DNA of 64,000 nucleotides from Meandrina meandrites (Eukaryota; Cnidaria; Anthozoa; Scleractinia; Meandrinidae), in assembly GCA_963693305.1 (NCBI GenBank), contig OY855915.1, forward strand, positions 1,160,001 through 1,224,000, written 5' to 3'. This document shows positions 1 through 12,600 of this stretch, one piece after another. Under the pieces are notes generated by a model. That model was given only the letters and a program-made list of their open reading frames with translations, was not told the origin of the DNA and made no database searches. Both the position numbers and the translations under genes were made by a program. Within the stretch, counting starts at the first letter, position 1; each line of letters starts with the position of its first letter.

Positions 1-154
1 CCATATTGGTTTATTGAAATAAAAGACGATTTTTGCATAAAAATAGAGTTAATATTTCTAGAGGAGCGGCTTGGTATACCATTTTTGGTGCCGTTTCATT
101 GTTTTGGAACACCTATATGGCTGCCGTGAAGTGATATTTAATTAAATGTTCTAT
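1..154. repeat. MITE with CACGTGACC / GACGTCAT ends (left-truncated by window)
   Basis: Same sequence as the complete copy at 4493-4670: CCATATTGG, AAAGACGATTTTTGCATAAA, GGAGCGG and an end GCCGTG...TTCTA. Only its right part is in the window. Confidence 0.7.
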
Positions 155-439
155 TTTTCAACGCAAAAAACACGAAGGAAACGGCGAGCAAAGAGAGCGT
201 GAACGCGAAGTACGATGAGATGAGGGGTGTAGGGAGTGAAGCTTTTCTCACTTCCCACCCCCACTCCCTGGCGCATCCCGTTTTGCGCTGGCGTCCAGTT
301 TTCTTGCCATTCTTTTCCCTGGGAACAGCCTAGAAAAGTGTTATCAGTAATGTCACATCATTTGCACTCATTTTCTACCAGTTTGAAAACCACACTTCAA
401 ACGAAATATTTAGTAGTTTTTCTTGTGGTTTAATATCAG

Positions 440-644
440 ATGGATCAAGCCTCTAATTGCTCGTATGGTGACTATGCTGAGGTATTTGAGGGTTCATATG
501 GAAGCACTGATGTTATAAAGCGCCTTTGCGGCTCGAATCCTCCACCTGACCAGCGAAAGGTTCGTTCGAAAGGTAACTCGCTGGTCGTGCACTTGCATAC
601 CGACGAGGTAAACCAGAACCGAGGATTTGTAGCAAATCACCAGG
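440..644 (+). CDS. Exon A1: C-terminal half of a CUB domain
   Basis: 205 nt, phase 0 in and phase 1 out. The acceptor is TATCAG and the donor GTGAGT. It reads NCSYGDY...VFEG...RLCG, the second half of a CUB domain with the third and fourth cysteines. The leading ATG is not a start codon: it is the internal Met after FQDFA of an upstream C exon, which lies left of the window. A probable N-terminal partner exon is therefore missing here. Confidence 0.85.
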
Positions 645-3600
645 GTGAGTAAGAACCATTTTGTCATTTTTCATTTCATTTTCTTGGGTGCTTCGACTTT
701 CGAAACAAGACAATGTTTCGAAAGGTATTATGTTATCAATTAAGCAAGAAGCAACGTTGGACTACAACAATGGCCCTACAGGCATACCTCAGTGATATAC
801 TTTTCAATATTGTCACGCAATGTGGCTATTTTAATTGGTACGTTTCTCGGAGCTTTTTGCAAATTCAATTTAAAAATAAACCGGGATTGGAGGGGTGGGG
901 AGGGAGGAGGAGGCGACTACAAGGGGAGGCACGGCCCGGAAGGGGTGCCTTGTTTAGGGCGGAAGTATATATAAGAAATGGAATTTCTCGTGTTTGAGTA
1001 AAGAAAATGGTAAAGAAAACTTTCCTTGAGGCAGTGAAAAGGGCCTTTCAAAAGATCTTGAACAGACTCATCAAACAGGTTTAGAAACACGATGTAGTAT
1101 TCTTACTGTAGATATGTCAATTCAAGGGTGTACAATTTTCTATCGAACTGTTGAAGGTAATGAAAAGGTTTTTTTTACTAATGTCTTCCTTTGCCTTCCA
1201 GATGTCTAAGGTCCAGGCTGGGGGTCTAACGTATTAAACATGGTTATAATTTCCTCAATGTGTTGCACTACTGGGCAAATACTGGAAAATTACGAGAACA
1301 AATTGCTAATTAATCGCAAAGTTGTTACAACAAGATACATTATACACTTTTATTCAGGTATTTGCAACGTGAAGTTTTCGACAGAGTCAGGAACCATTAT
1401 GTCTCCAAACTTCCCACAGGAATATCCAAACAGTGTAACATGTGAGTGGGTCATTGATTTGAGTCCAAGATATGAAATTACCCTGACTTTTCATGAGTTT
1501 ATGTTGGAAGATGATAGCCCAAGCTGTTCATACGACTGGCTGACGGTACAGGAAGGAAACAATCCAGAAGCCCGGATAGTATTCAGAGGGTGTTCTGATA
1601 TTCCTCCTGATATGGTAATAATTGGACCAGCGAGGATCGCTTTCGAAACAGACTACGACATCACGTTAAAAGGATTCCATATTACCTGGGCGGCCAAAGG
1701 TTAGAGATAATGACTAGAAATGTCTTGGAATATGAACATATCTGGGGCTAATTAATTGTGGGGTAGGCTGCATAAGATTATTTATTTCCCTTGGTAGTAA
1801 ATCTCATTTTAAATGACAACAACGTCTCTAAACCAGAAGCCATAACCAAACATAGTTGACGTCATACTACCGATTACACGGTAATGCAAAAAAATGCCAG
1901 TAAAAATCGAAAAGACTTCGTCGCAAGAAAGATCGCAACCTCTGTCAAGTAACTTTCTAAGGCATCATTATATCCACGTACCGTGAGTGGCGACGTGTCC
2001 AGTTGCGATTGTTACGTCTGGTTTGGTAGTTCAACAATCTGTTTTCAAAGATCACGACTGTTTGAGTTATTTTTTTTATTTTATTTTATTTTATTTTTTT
2101 TTAAGACAGGAACGGGCTTGTAATTTAATCAAAATTCCTGGAAGTCTTAAAAAATAACGGAAACATAACACCCGAAAAGTCGATCGATTACAATGAGCAG
2201 ATTAGAACTAACATCTAATATGCACTTTCCGAGAAGATAAAAGTGAGAAAACATTTTTAAAAAAGAGCGGTTAAAGTTTAAACACTTGAAGAAAACACCT
2301 CGCACGTATCGTACGTACTCATAAATCGGACGTTACCCTACAATATATATATATATATTTTTTAATTTTGTTTGAGTTATGTTCGGGAGGTTTCGTGTAC
2401 CTCATTCAAACTCCTGCTTCTCTTATGTATAATACAAAATTTCACATTTTTTTAATAAAGGAAGGCAGTTTAATTACTTTGCTTATGAATGTATTCATTT
2501 ATACTGTACTTTTAGTTGTTTATCCAGCTGTTACAGATGCAGAGCGTTGCATGAGCCGAAATATCACAGACTGGGCATGGACCGGTACATTTAAATCTCC
2601 AAGCTACCCATTGAACTATACACCAAATATGGACTGCTTCTGGCTACTTCGCGTGTCAGAGGGAAATCAAATTGAAATTAACTTTCAAGATTTTGCGGTA
2701 GGAATAAACAATAAATACCTTTGGTAATAGGATTTTTGCAGGACGCGGTTACGTTGACAGAAATGGAGAGAGCGTGATGAAATAAGTAAAGCTGCCAAGT
2801 TCTAGAAAGCAGATGCTTAAGCGTGACACGTTATGGTGGTTTGAAAGTTTCAAAAATATTCGAGGATTTGAAGGGATAAAAGTTGCTGGATGACAAGGCT
2901 TCCCTAAAGGATACAAATTCTTTAAATTGTTGAAACTTTCAAGCCACCATAAAATCTCACGCTTAAGCATAAGAGGTCTCAAAAGAAGCAACCATGTCAT
3001 CATGTTCTTTTCATTTCTGGCATCCATTTTGCTCTACCACCTATATTTATGATTGGCAACTTATTATCTCTTGAAAGGACTTATTGCAACCCTGACTTCC
3101 AGAGCCTGAGTAGAGAGTCCTTTGCTCACTCTACAATATGGCATGTCTACTGTGACCTAATAAGAGCCGCCATTTTGGATCCTCAATCTTGCTTTTCACC
3201 AAGTCTGGCGGTTCACCAAGTCAGAAACTAACGGACATTTACACAAAATCAAGCCAAAATGTTAATGAAATATAAAAATATACGAATCGTGCAACTTTAA
3301 AAAACATATGGAAATTTAAAGAATTATTTCGAAAAATGCGACTTTTGGCCACACCTGCATGTAATTAAAATCGTTGGTATGGCAGCGTCAAAACCCATGG
3401 ACGCGTAGTTAATTTTTGGCAAAAAACAATTACTGGAAGTCTCAGGGCCATAGCGAAAAGGTCTTTTTCAAAATTGCGAAAAATATCATAGAGGGGGTGG
3501 GGTGGGGGGGGGGGGTTGGTGAATGGCAGCCCCTCCCCTCCCTTGTACGTCTGAGGGTTAGGAAAAGCTTTTGCGAAGAAAATTCAGTCTCATTTGCTTT

Positions 3601-6600
3601 CTTTATGCCTTTCATTCAACAAACACAGTGAACATCACGTCGCTAGTTTAGCTGCCTTTTCATGCAATCGATGAAACGTCCACATTATCTTATCATTTAA
3701 GGAGGCTCACAATAGTTTCAAGCAATTTCCAGCGCTTAAACTTTGATGGGCCAGTACTACAAACCATTATCAGTTGTTGCTACAATAATGATATCAAACA
3801 AATGTCTGATCATTACTGAACAAGTTAAAGTCATTTTTATGACGTCACTTGTTACCATAGCAACAGTTTAACCTGTTAAAAACACCCTTAATTTTCCATT
3901 TAAGTGCTTATAACTCAAAAACGAGCACGGTGACCCCCATTTTTTATCATTGAATAATGACCAGCATGTTAAGATGCAACTTTTTGCAAAGTTAAAAAAA
4001 AATTTTATCTAGCAGTTTCAGAGCCACCTTCAAATTCCGAAAATTTAAGGTGGCTCTGAAACCGCTAGATAATTTTTTTTTATCTTTGCAAAAAGTCGCA
4101 TCTTAACATGCTGGTCATTATTCAATAATAAAAAATGGGGGTCACCGTGCTCGTTTTTGAGTTATAAGCACTTAAATGGAAAATTAAGGGTGCTTTTAAC
4201 AGGCTAAACTGTTGCTATGGTAACCAGTGACGTCATGAAAGTGACCACAACTTCTTTAGTAATGAGTGGACATTTGTTTGATATCATTATTGTAGCGGCA
4301 ACTGATAAGGATTTGTAGTACTGGCCCATCAAAGTTTAAGAGCTGGAATGTGCTGGAAACAATTGGGAGCCTCCTTAATACGAAAGTAACTAGTGAAGAA
4401 TTTAACAAACTTATGCAATACCCCGCTTCTAAGTAAAAACAAGCCTTTTAAAGAGACTATTTTGAACGGTGTTAGAGTGTTCGTAGCCTCTCTAGAGCGT
4501 TTTCACTCACGTGACCAGCGACCATATTGGTTAATTCAAATAAAAGACGATTTTTGCATAAAACTAGAGTTTATATTTCCGGAGGAGCGGGTTGGTATAC
4601 CATTTTGGGCACCGTTTCATTGTTTTGGAACACCTATATGGCTGCCGTGACGTCATATTTAAATGCTCTATTTTTCAACGCAAAAAACACTAAGGAAACG
4701 GCCAGCAAAGAGAGCGTGAACGCGAAGTACGATGAGGTGAGGGGTGTAGGGAGTGAAGCTTTTCTCACTCCCCATGCACACTCCCTGGCGCATCCCGTTT
4801 TGCGCTGGCGTCCAGTTTTCTTGCGATTCTTTTCCCTGGGAGCAGCCTAAAACAGTATTATCAGTAATGTCACATCATTTCCACTTATTTTCTGCCAGTT
4901 TGAAAACCATACTTCAGAAGTAATATTTAGTAGTTTTTCCTGTGGTTTAATATCAGATGGATCAAGCCTCTAATTGCTCGTATGGTGACTATGTTGAGGT
5001 ATTTGAGGGTTCATATGGAAGCACTGATGTTATAAAGCGCCTTTGCGGCTCGAATCCTCCACCTGACCAACGAAAGGTTCGTTCGAAAGGTAACTCGCTG
5101 GTCGTGCACTTGCATACCGATGGGGTAAACCAGAACCGAGGATTTGTAGCAAGACACCAGGGTGAGTAAGGACCATTTTGTCATTTTTCATTTCATTTTC
5201 TTGGGTATTTCGACTTTCGAAACAAGACAATGTTTCGAAAGGTATTATCTTATCAATTAAGCAAGAAGCAACGTTGGACTCCAAGTTAAAATTATCCAAT
5301 GGCCCCACAGGCATCCTTCAGTGATATTCTTTTCAATATTGTCACACAATGTGGCTATTTTGATTGGTAGTTTTCTCGGAGCTTTTGCAAATTCGATTTT
5401 AAAATAAATCGGGATGGGAGGGGAGCCACGGCCCGGAAGGGTGCCTTGTTTAGGGTGGAGGTATATATAAGAAATGGAATTTCTCGTGTTGGAGTGAAGA
5501 AAATGGTAAAGAAACTTTTCTTGAGGAAGTAAAAAGGGCCTTTCAAAAGATCTAGAACAGACTCATCAAACATGTTTAGAAAAAAGATACAGTATTCTTA
5601 CTGTAGATATGTCAAAGAGGTACAATTTTCTATCAATTGCCTTCCTTTGGCTTCCAGATGTCTAACGTCGAGGCTGGGGGTCTAACGTATTAAATATGTT
5701 TATAATTACCTCAATGTGTTGCACTACTGGGCAAATACTGGAAAATTACTAGAACAAATTGCTAATTTATCACAAAGTTATTACAATAAGATAAATTATA
5801 ACCTTTTATTCAGGTATTTGCAACGTGACGTTTTCGACAGAGTCAGGAACCATTATGTCTCCAAACTACCCACAGGAATATCCAAACAGTGTAACATGTG
5901 AGTGGATCATTGATTTGAGTCCAAGATATGAAATTACCCTGACTTTTCATGAGTTTATGTTGGAAGATGATAGCCCAAGCTGTTCATACGACTGGCTGAC
6001 GGTACAGGAAGGAAAGAATGCAGGTGCCCCGATGATATTCAGAGGGTGTTCTGATATTCTGCCTCCTGATATGGTAATAAGTGGACCAGCGAGGATCGCT
6101 TTCGAAACAGACTACGAAATCACGTTAAAAGGATTCCATATTACCTGGGCGGCCAAAGGTTAGAGATAATGACTAGAAATGTCTTGGAATATGAACATAT
6201 CTGGAGCTAATTAATTGTGGGGCGGGCTGCATAAGATTACTTATTTCCCTTGGTAATAAATCTCATTTTAAATGACAACAACGTCTCTAAACCAGAAGCC
6301 ATAACCAAACATAGTTGACGTCATACTACCGATTACACGGTAATGCAGAAAAACGCCAGTAAAACTCGAAAAGATTTCGTCGCAAGAAAAATCACAACTT
6401 CTGACAAGTAACTTTCTAAGGCATCATTATACCCATGTACCGTGAGTGGCGACGTGTCCAGTTGCGATTGTTACGTCTGGTTTGGTAGTTCAACAATCTG
6501 CTTTCAAAGATCACTGTATTGCTAGTAGAAGATAAATCCACGGTTTTAAACAACTCCTTTTATTTGTCAAGCATCGCATGGAGTGTAGACGTTCAAAATC

Positions 6601-9600
6601 TAAATTACAGAGTAGTGTTAGTAAGTAAAAGGTAGATGTTAATTCAAACCAAAGAAATACATTTACCCAGTGGCGTCTCATAGGTTTTCTGACTAGCAAG
6701 TCGTGAAGTTGTAAATTACATCTATGACGTCATGTTATTATACTAATTACGAAATGTTCGAAAGTTGGCCTTAATTAGCTTGCGCTTTATAAATTACATA
6801 TTTAGCAATACAATCACGACTGTTTGAGTTATGTTACCTCATTCAAGCTCATGCTTCTCTTATGGATAATACAAAATTTCACGTTTTGTTAATAAAGCTA
6901 GGTAGTTTAATTACTTTGCTTATAATTGTATTCATTTATACTGTACTTTTAGTTGTTTATCCTGTTACAGATGCAGAGCGTTGCATGAGCCGAAATATCA
7001 CAGACTGGACCGGTACATTTAAATCTCCAAGCTACCCATTGAACTATGCACCAAATATGGACTGCTTCTGGCTACTTCGCGTGTCAGAGGGAAATCAAAT
7101 TGAAATTAACTTTCAAGATTTTGCGGTAGGAATAAACAATATTATTTAAAAATTGTCAACCTTTGTAAATAGGATTTTTGCAGGACACGGTTACGTTGAC
7201 AGAAATGGAGAGAGCGTGATGAAATAAATAAAGCTTCCAAGTTTGAGAAAGCAAATAATTAAGCGTGACACCTTATGGTGGTTTGAAAGTTTCAAAAATA
7301 TTAGAGGATTTGAAGGGATAAAAGTTGCTGGATGACAAGGCTTCCCTAGAGGATACAAATTCTTTAAATTGTTGAAACTTTCAAGCCACCATAAAATCTC
7401 ACGCTTAAGCATAAGAGGTCTCTAAAGAAGCAACCATGTCATCATGTTCTTTTCATTTCTGGCATCCATTTTGCTCTACCACCTATATTTATGATTGGCA
7501 ACTTATTATCTCTTGATAGGACTTATTGCAACCCTGACTTTCTGAGCCTGAGTAGAGAGTCCTTCGCTCACTGTACAATATGGCATGTCTACTGTGACGT
7601 CATAAGAGCCGTCATTTTGGATTTTCTTACAAAGTCAGAAACTAACGGACATTTACACAAAATCAAGCCAAAATGTTAATAAAATGTAAAAATGTACGAA
7701 TCGTGCAACTTTGAAAAAAAAAATGGAAATTTAAAGAATTATTTCGAAAAATGCGACTTTTGGCCACACCTGCATGCAATTAAAAACGTTGGTATGGCAG
7801 CGTCAAAGCCCATGGACGCGAAGTTAATTTTTGGCAAAAAACAATTAGTGGAAGTATCAGGACCATAGCGAAAAGGTCTTTTTCAAAATTGCGAAAAATA
7901 CCCTAGATTGGGAAGGGGGGGGGGGGGGGGGGGTGGATGTCAGCCCCGCCCCTCCCTTGTACGTCTGAGGGTTAGGAAAAGCTTTTGCGAAGAAAATTCA
8001 GTCCCATTTGCTTTCTTTATGCGTTTCATTCAACAAACACAGTGAACACCACGTCGCTAGTTTAGCTGCCTTTCCATGCAATCGATGAAACGTCCACATT
8101 ATCTTATCATTTAATACGAAAGTAACTAGTGAAGAATTTAACAAACTTATGCAATACCCCGCTTCTAAGTAAAAACAAGCCTTTTAAAGGGGAATATTTT
8201 GAACGGTGTTAGAGTGTTCGTAGCCTCTCTAGAGCGTTTTCACTCACGTGACCAGCGACCATATTGGTTTATTCAAATAAAAGACGATTTTTGCATAAAA
8301 ATAGAGTTTATATTTCCGGAGGAGCGGGTTGGTATACCATTTTGGGCACCGTTTCATTGTTTTGGAACACCTATATGGCTGCCGTGACGTCATATTTAAA
8401 TGCTCTATTTTTCAACGCAAAAAACACTAAGGAAACGGCCAGCAAAGAGAGCGTGAACGCGAAGCACGATGAGGTGAGTTGTGTGGGGAGTGAAGCTTTT
8501 CTCACTCCCCATGCACACTCCCTGGCGCATACCGTTTTGCGCTGGCGTCCAGTTTTCTTGCGATTCTTTTCCCTGGGAACAGCCTAAAACAGTATTATCA
8601 GTAATGTCACATCATTTCCACTTATTTTCTACCAGTTTGAAAACAACAATTCGAAAGAAATATTTAATAGTTTTTCTTGTGGTTTAATATCAGATGGATC
8701 AAGCCTCTAATTGCTCGTATGGTGACTATGCTGAGGTATTCGAGGGTTCATGTGGAAGCACTGATGTTATAAAGCGCCTTTGCGGCTCGAATCCTCCACC
8801 TGACCAGCGAAAGGTTCTTTCGAAAGGTAACTCGCTGGTCGTTCACTTGCATGCCGATGAGGTAAACCACAACCGTGGATTTGTAGCAAGTCACCAGGGT
8901 GAGTAAGAACCATTTTGTCATTTTTCATTTTATTTTCTTGGGTGCTTCGACTTTCGAAATAAGACAATGTTTCGAAAGGTATTATGTTATCAATTAAGCA
9001 AGAAGCAACGTTGGACGTGAAGTTAAAATTATCCAACGGCCCTACAGGCATACCTCAGTGATATACTTTTCAATATTGTCATGCAATGTGGCTATTTTGA
9101 TTGGTAGTTTTCTCGGAGCTTTTGAAAATTCGATTTTGAAATAAACCGGGATGGGAGGGGAGGAACGGCACGGAAGGGTGCCTTATTTAGTATGGAGGTA
9201 TATATAAGAAATGGAATTTCTCGTGTTGGAGTAAAGGAAATGGTAAAAAAGAACTTTCCTTGAGGCAGTAAAAAGCGCCTTTCAAAAGATCTTGAACAGA
9301 CTCATCAAACATGTTTAGAAAGAAGATGCCGTATTCTTACTGTTGATAAGACAAAGGTGTGCAATTTTCTATCGAACTGTTGACGGGAATTGAAAGGCTA
9401 CCTTTTCTGTCAAAAAATAACGCTAGATAAAAGGGTAATGGCGGAGTCTTCCCGAAGAAAATACTTTTACTAATGTCTTCCTTTGGCTTCCACATGTCTA
9501 ACGTCGAGGCTGGGGTCTAACGTATTAAAAATGGTTATAATTACCTCAATGTGTTGCACTACTGGGCAAATACTGGAAAATTACGAGAACAAATTGCTAA

Positions 9601-12600
9601 TTAATCACAAAGCTATTACAACAAGATAAATTATACACTTTTATTCAGGTATTTGCAACGTGAAGTTTTCGACAGAGTCAGGAACCATTATGTCTCCAAA
9701 CTACCCACAGGAATATCCAAACAGTGTAACATGTGAGTGGATCATTGATTTGAGTCCAAGATATGAAATTACCCTGACTTTTCATGAGTTTATGTTGGAA
9801 GATGATAGCCCAAGCTGTTCATACGACTGGCTGACGGTACAGGAAGGAAACAATCCAGAAGCCCGGATAGTATTCAGAGGGTGTTCTGATATTCCTCCTG
9901 ATATGGTAATAATTGGACCAGCGAGGATCGCTTTCGAAACAAACTACGAAATCACGTTAAAAGGATTCCATATTACCTGGGTGGCCAAAGGTTAGAGATA
10001 ATAACTAGAAATGTCTTGAAATATGAACATATCTGGGGCTAATTAATTGTGGGGCGGGCTGCATAAGATTATTTATTTCCCTTGGTAATAAATCTCATTT
10101 TAAATGACAACAACGTCTCTAAACCAGAAGCCATAACCAAACATAGTTGACGTCATACTACCGATTACACGGTAATGCAGAAAAACGCCAGTAAAAATCG
10201 AAAAGATTTCGTCGCAAGAAAAATCGCAACCTCTGTCAAGTAACTTTCTAAGGCATCATTATACCCATGTACCGTGAGTGGCGACGTGTCCAGTTGCGAT
10301 TGTTTCGCCTGGTTTGGTAGTTCAACAATCTGTTCTCAAAGATCACGACTGTTTGAGTTATGTTACCTCATTCAAGCTTATGCTTCTCTTATGGATAATA
10401 CAAAATTTCACATTTTTTTAATAAAGCTAGGCAGTTCAATTACTTTGCCCTTAAATCTATTCATTTATACTGTACTTTTAGTTGTTTATCCTGTTACAGA
10501 TGCAGAGCGTTGCATGAGCCGAAATATCACAGACTGGACCGGTACATTTAAATCTCCAAGCTACCCATTGAACTATGCACCAAATATGGACTGCTTCTGG
10601 CTACTTCGCGTGTCAGAGGGAAATCAAATTGAAATTAACTTTCAAGATTTTGCTGTAGGAATAAACAATATTATTTAAAAATTGTCAACCTTTGGTAATA
10701 GGATTTTTGCAGGACACGGTTACGTTGACAGAAATGGAGAGAGCGTGATGAAATAAGTAAGGCTGCCAATTTTGAGATGACTGATGCTTAAGCGTGCGTT
10801 ATAGTGGTTTGAAAGTTTAAAAAATATTAGAGGATTTGAATGGATAAAAGTCGCTGGATGGGAAGGCTTCCCTTCAGAATAAACATATTTTAAATTGTTG
10901 AAATTTTCAAGCCACCATAAAATCTCACGCTTAAGCATAAGGAGGTATCAAAAGAAGCAACCGTGTCATCATGTTCTTTTCATTTCTGGCATCCATTTTG
11001 CTCTACCACCTATTTTTATGATTGGCAACTTATTATCTCTTGAAAGGACTTATTGCAACCCTGACTTACCGACATTGAGATTATTTAGCATTGAGTAGAG
11101 AGTCCTCGCCCACCCTACAATATGGCATGTCTGCTTTGACGTCATATGATGTCATAAGAGCCGCCATTTTGGATCCTGAATCCTTCGTTTCACCATTTTC
11201 TTACAAAGTCAGAAACTAACGGACATTTACACAAAATCAAGCCAAAATGTTAATGAAATGTAAAAATGTACGAATCGTGCAACATTGAAAAAAAAAAACT
11301 GGAAAATTTAAAGAATTACGTCGAAAAATGTGACCTTTGGCCACATCTGCATGCAATTGAAAACGTTGCCATGGCAATGACAAAACCCATGGACGCGTAG
11401 TTAATTTTTTGCAAAGGAGTGACAGTCACTGAAAGTTTCAGAGCCATAGAGTCTAGGTCCCTTTCAAAATTGCGAAAAAACCCAAGAGGGAGGGGGGGGG
11501 GGGAGCGGTGGTTGGAAAACACCCCTCCCCTCCCTTGTACGTCCGAGGCTTAAGATAGACTTTTACGAAGAAAATTCAGTCTCACTCGCTCTCTTTATGC
11601 GTTTCATTCAACAAAAACAGTGAACACCACGTCGCTAGTTTAGCTGCCTTTTCATGCAATGGATGGAACGTCCACATTATATCTTATTATTTAATACGGA
11701 AGTAACGACAGTCGACTCCCGATAACTCGAACCTTAAAGGGAAATTGAAAAAAAGGTTCGAGTTATCGGGAGTAAAGGACAAGTGACGGGAACTAAGGAA
11801 AAAACGGTGTTTAACGTTTGTCTATTCCTGCAGTGTGCATTTTCATCCAATTTAATTACGGAATAGAGAAGTCGAGTGAAAATAAAACAAATCGGAACTT
11901 ACCGTAATATGTGAAAAAGGAGTTGCTTCTTAAAAGAAGAAACACTTTGTGAAAACCAGCGGAACCTGAACTGAACTGACAAGTTTTGTGTACTGTAAAG
12001 GAAAGGAAATAGTTCACACGGCTGCTTCAACTAAATTTAACGTTTTCGACTACAGTACACTGTTTACTTTGACTTGTCACGTATTGACAGATATGGCTCC
12101 AGTTATCGAAGGTAAAATTATATAGAAAATGACCTGAAGGGAAACGAAATTGCTTCGAGTTAACGGGAGGTTCGAGTTATCGAGGGTAAAATTACAGTAA
12201 ATTTATGACGGAAATCTAAGAGAAATGGATTTTGGTTCGAGTTAGCGAGGGTTCGAGTTATCGGGAGTCGAATGTAGTGTATTTTTGCATAAAAAATAGA
12301 GTTTTTAACCCCAGAGGAGCGGCTTGGTATACCATTATGGCCGCCGTTTCATTGTTCTGGAACACCGTTTATTGCTGCCGTGACGTCATGTTAAAACGCT
12401 CTATTTTTCAACGCAAAAAAACACTAAGGAAACAGCGAGCGAAGTGAGCGTGAGCGCGAAGCACGATGAGGTGAGGTAAGGTGTAGGCAGTGAAGGTTTT
12501 TTCACTCCCCACTCCTACTCCCTGGCGCCTCCCGTTTTTCGCTGGACTCTAGTTCTCTCGCGAATCTTTTCCCTAGGAACAGCCTAGAACAGTGTTCTCA

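Noticed and set aside
440..652. ATG of MDQASNC as a gene start (also at 4957, 8694, 12694)
   Set aside because: It follows a clear acceptor, and the sequence continues a CUB strand from exon C (FQDFA-MDQ). It is an internal methionine.
960..980. TATATATAAG motif as a promoter in each CUB unit (near 966, 5461, 9199, 13207)
   Set aside because: It sits inside an intron between A and B exons, with no transcription start evidence; duplicated with the unit.
4527..4850. 107-codon ORF conserved between CUB copies (also 8264-8587)
   Set aside because: It lies over an intronic MITE and its flank; conservation is explained by the tandem duplication. No domain or phase-compatible splice sites.
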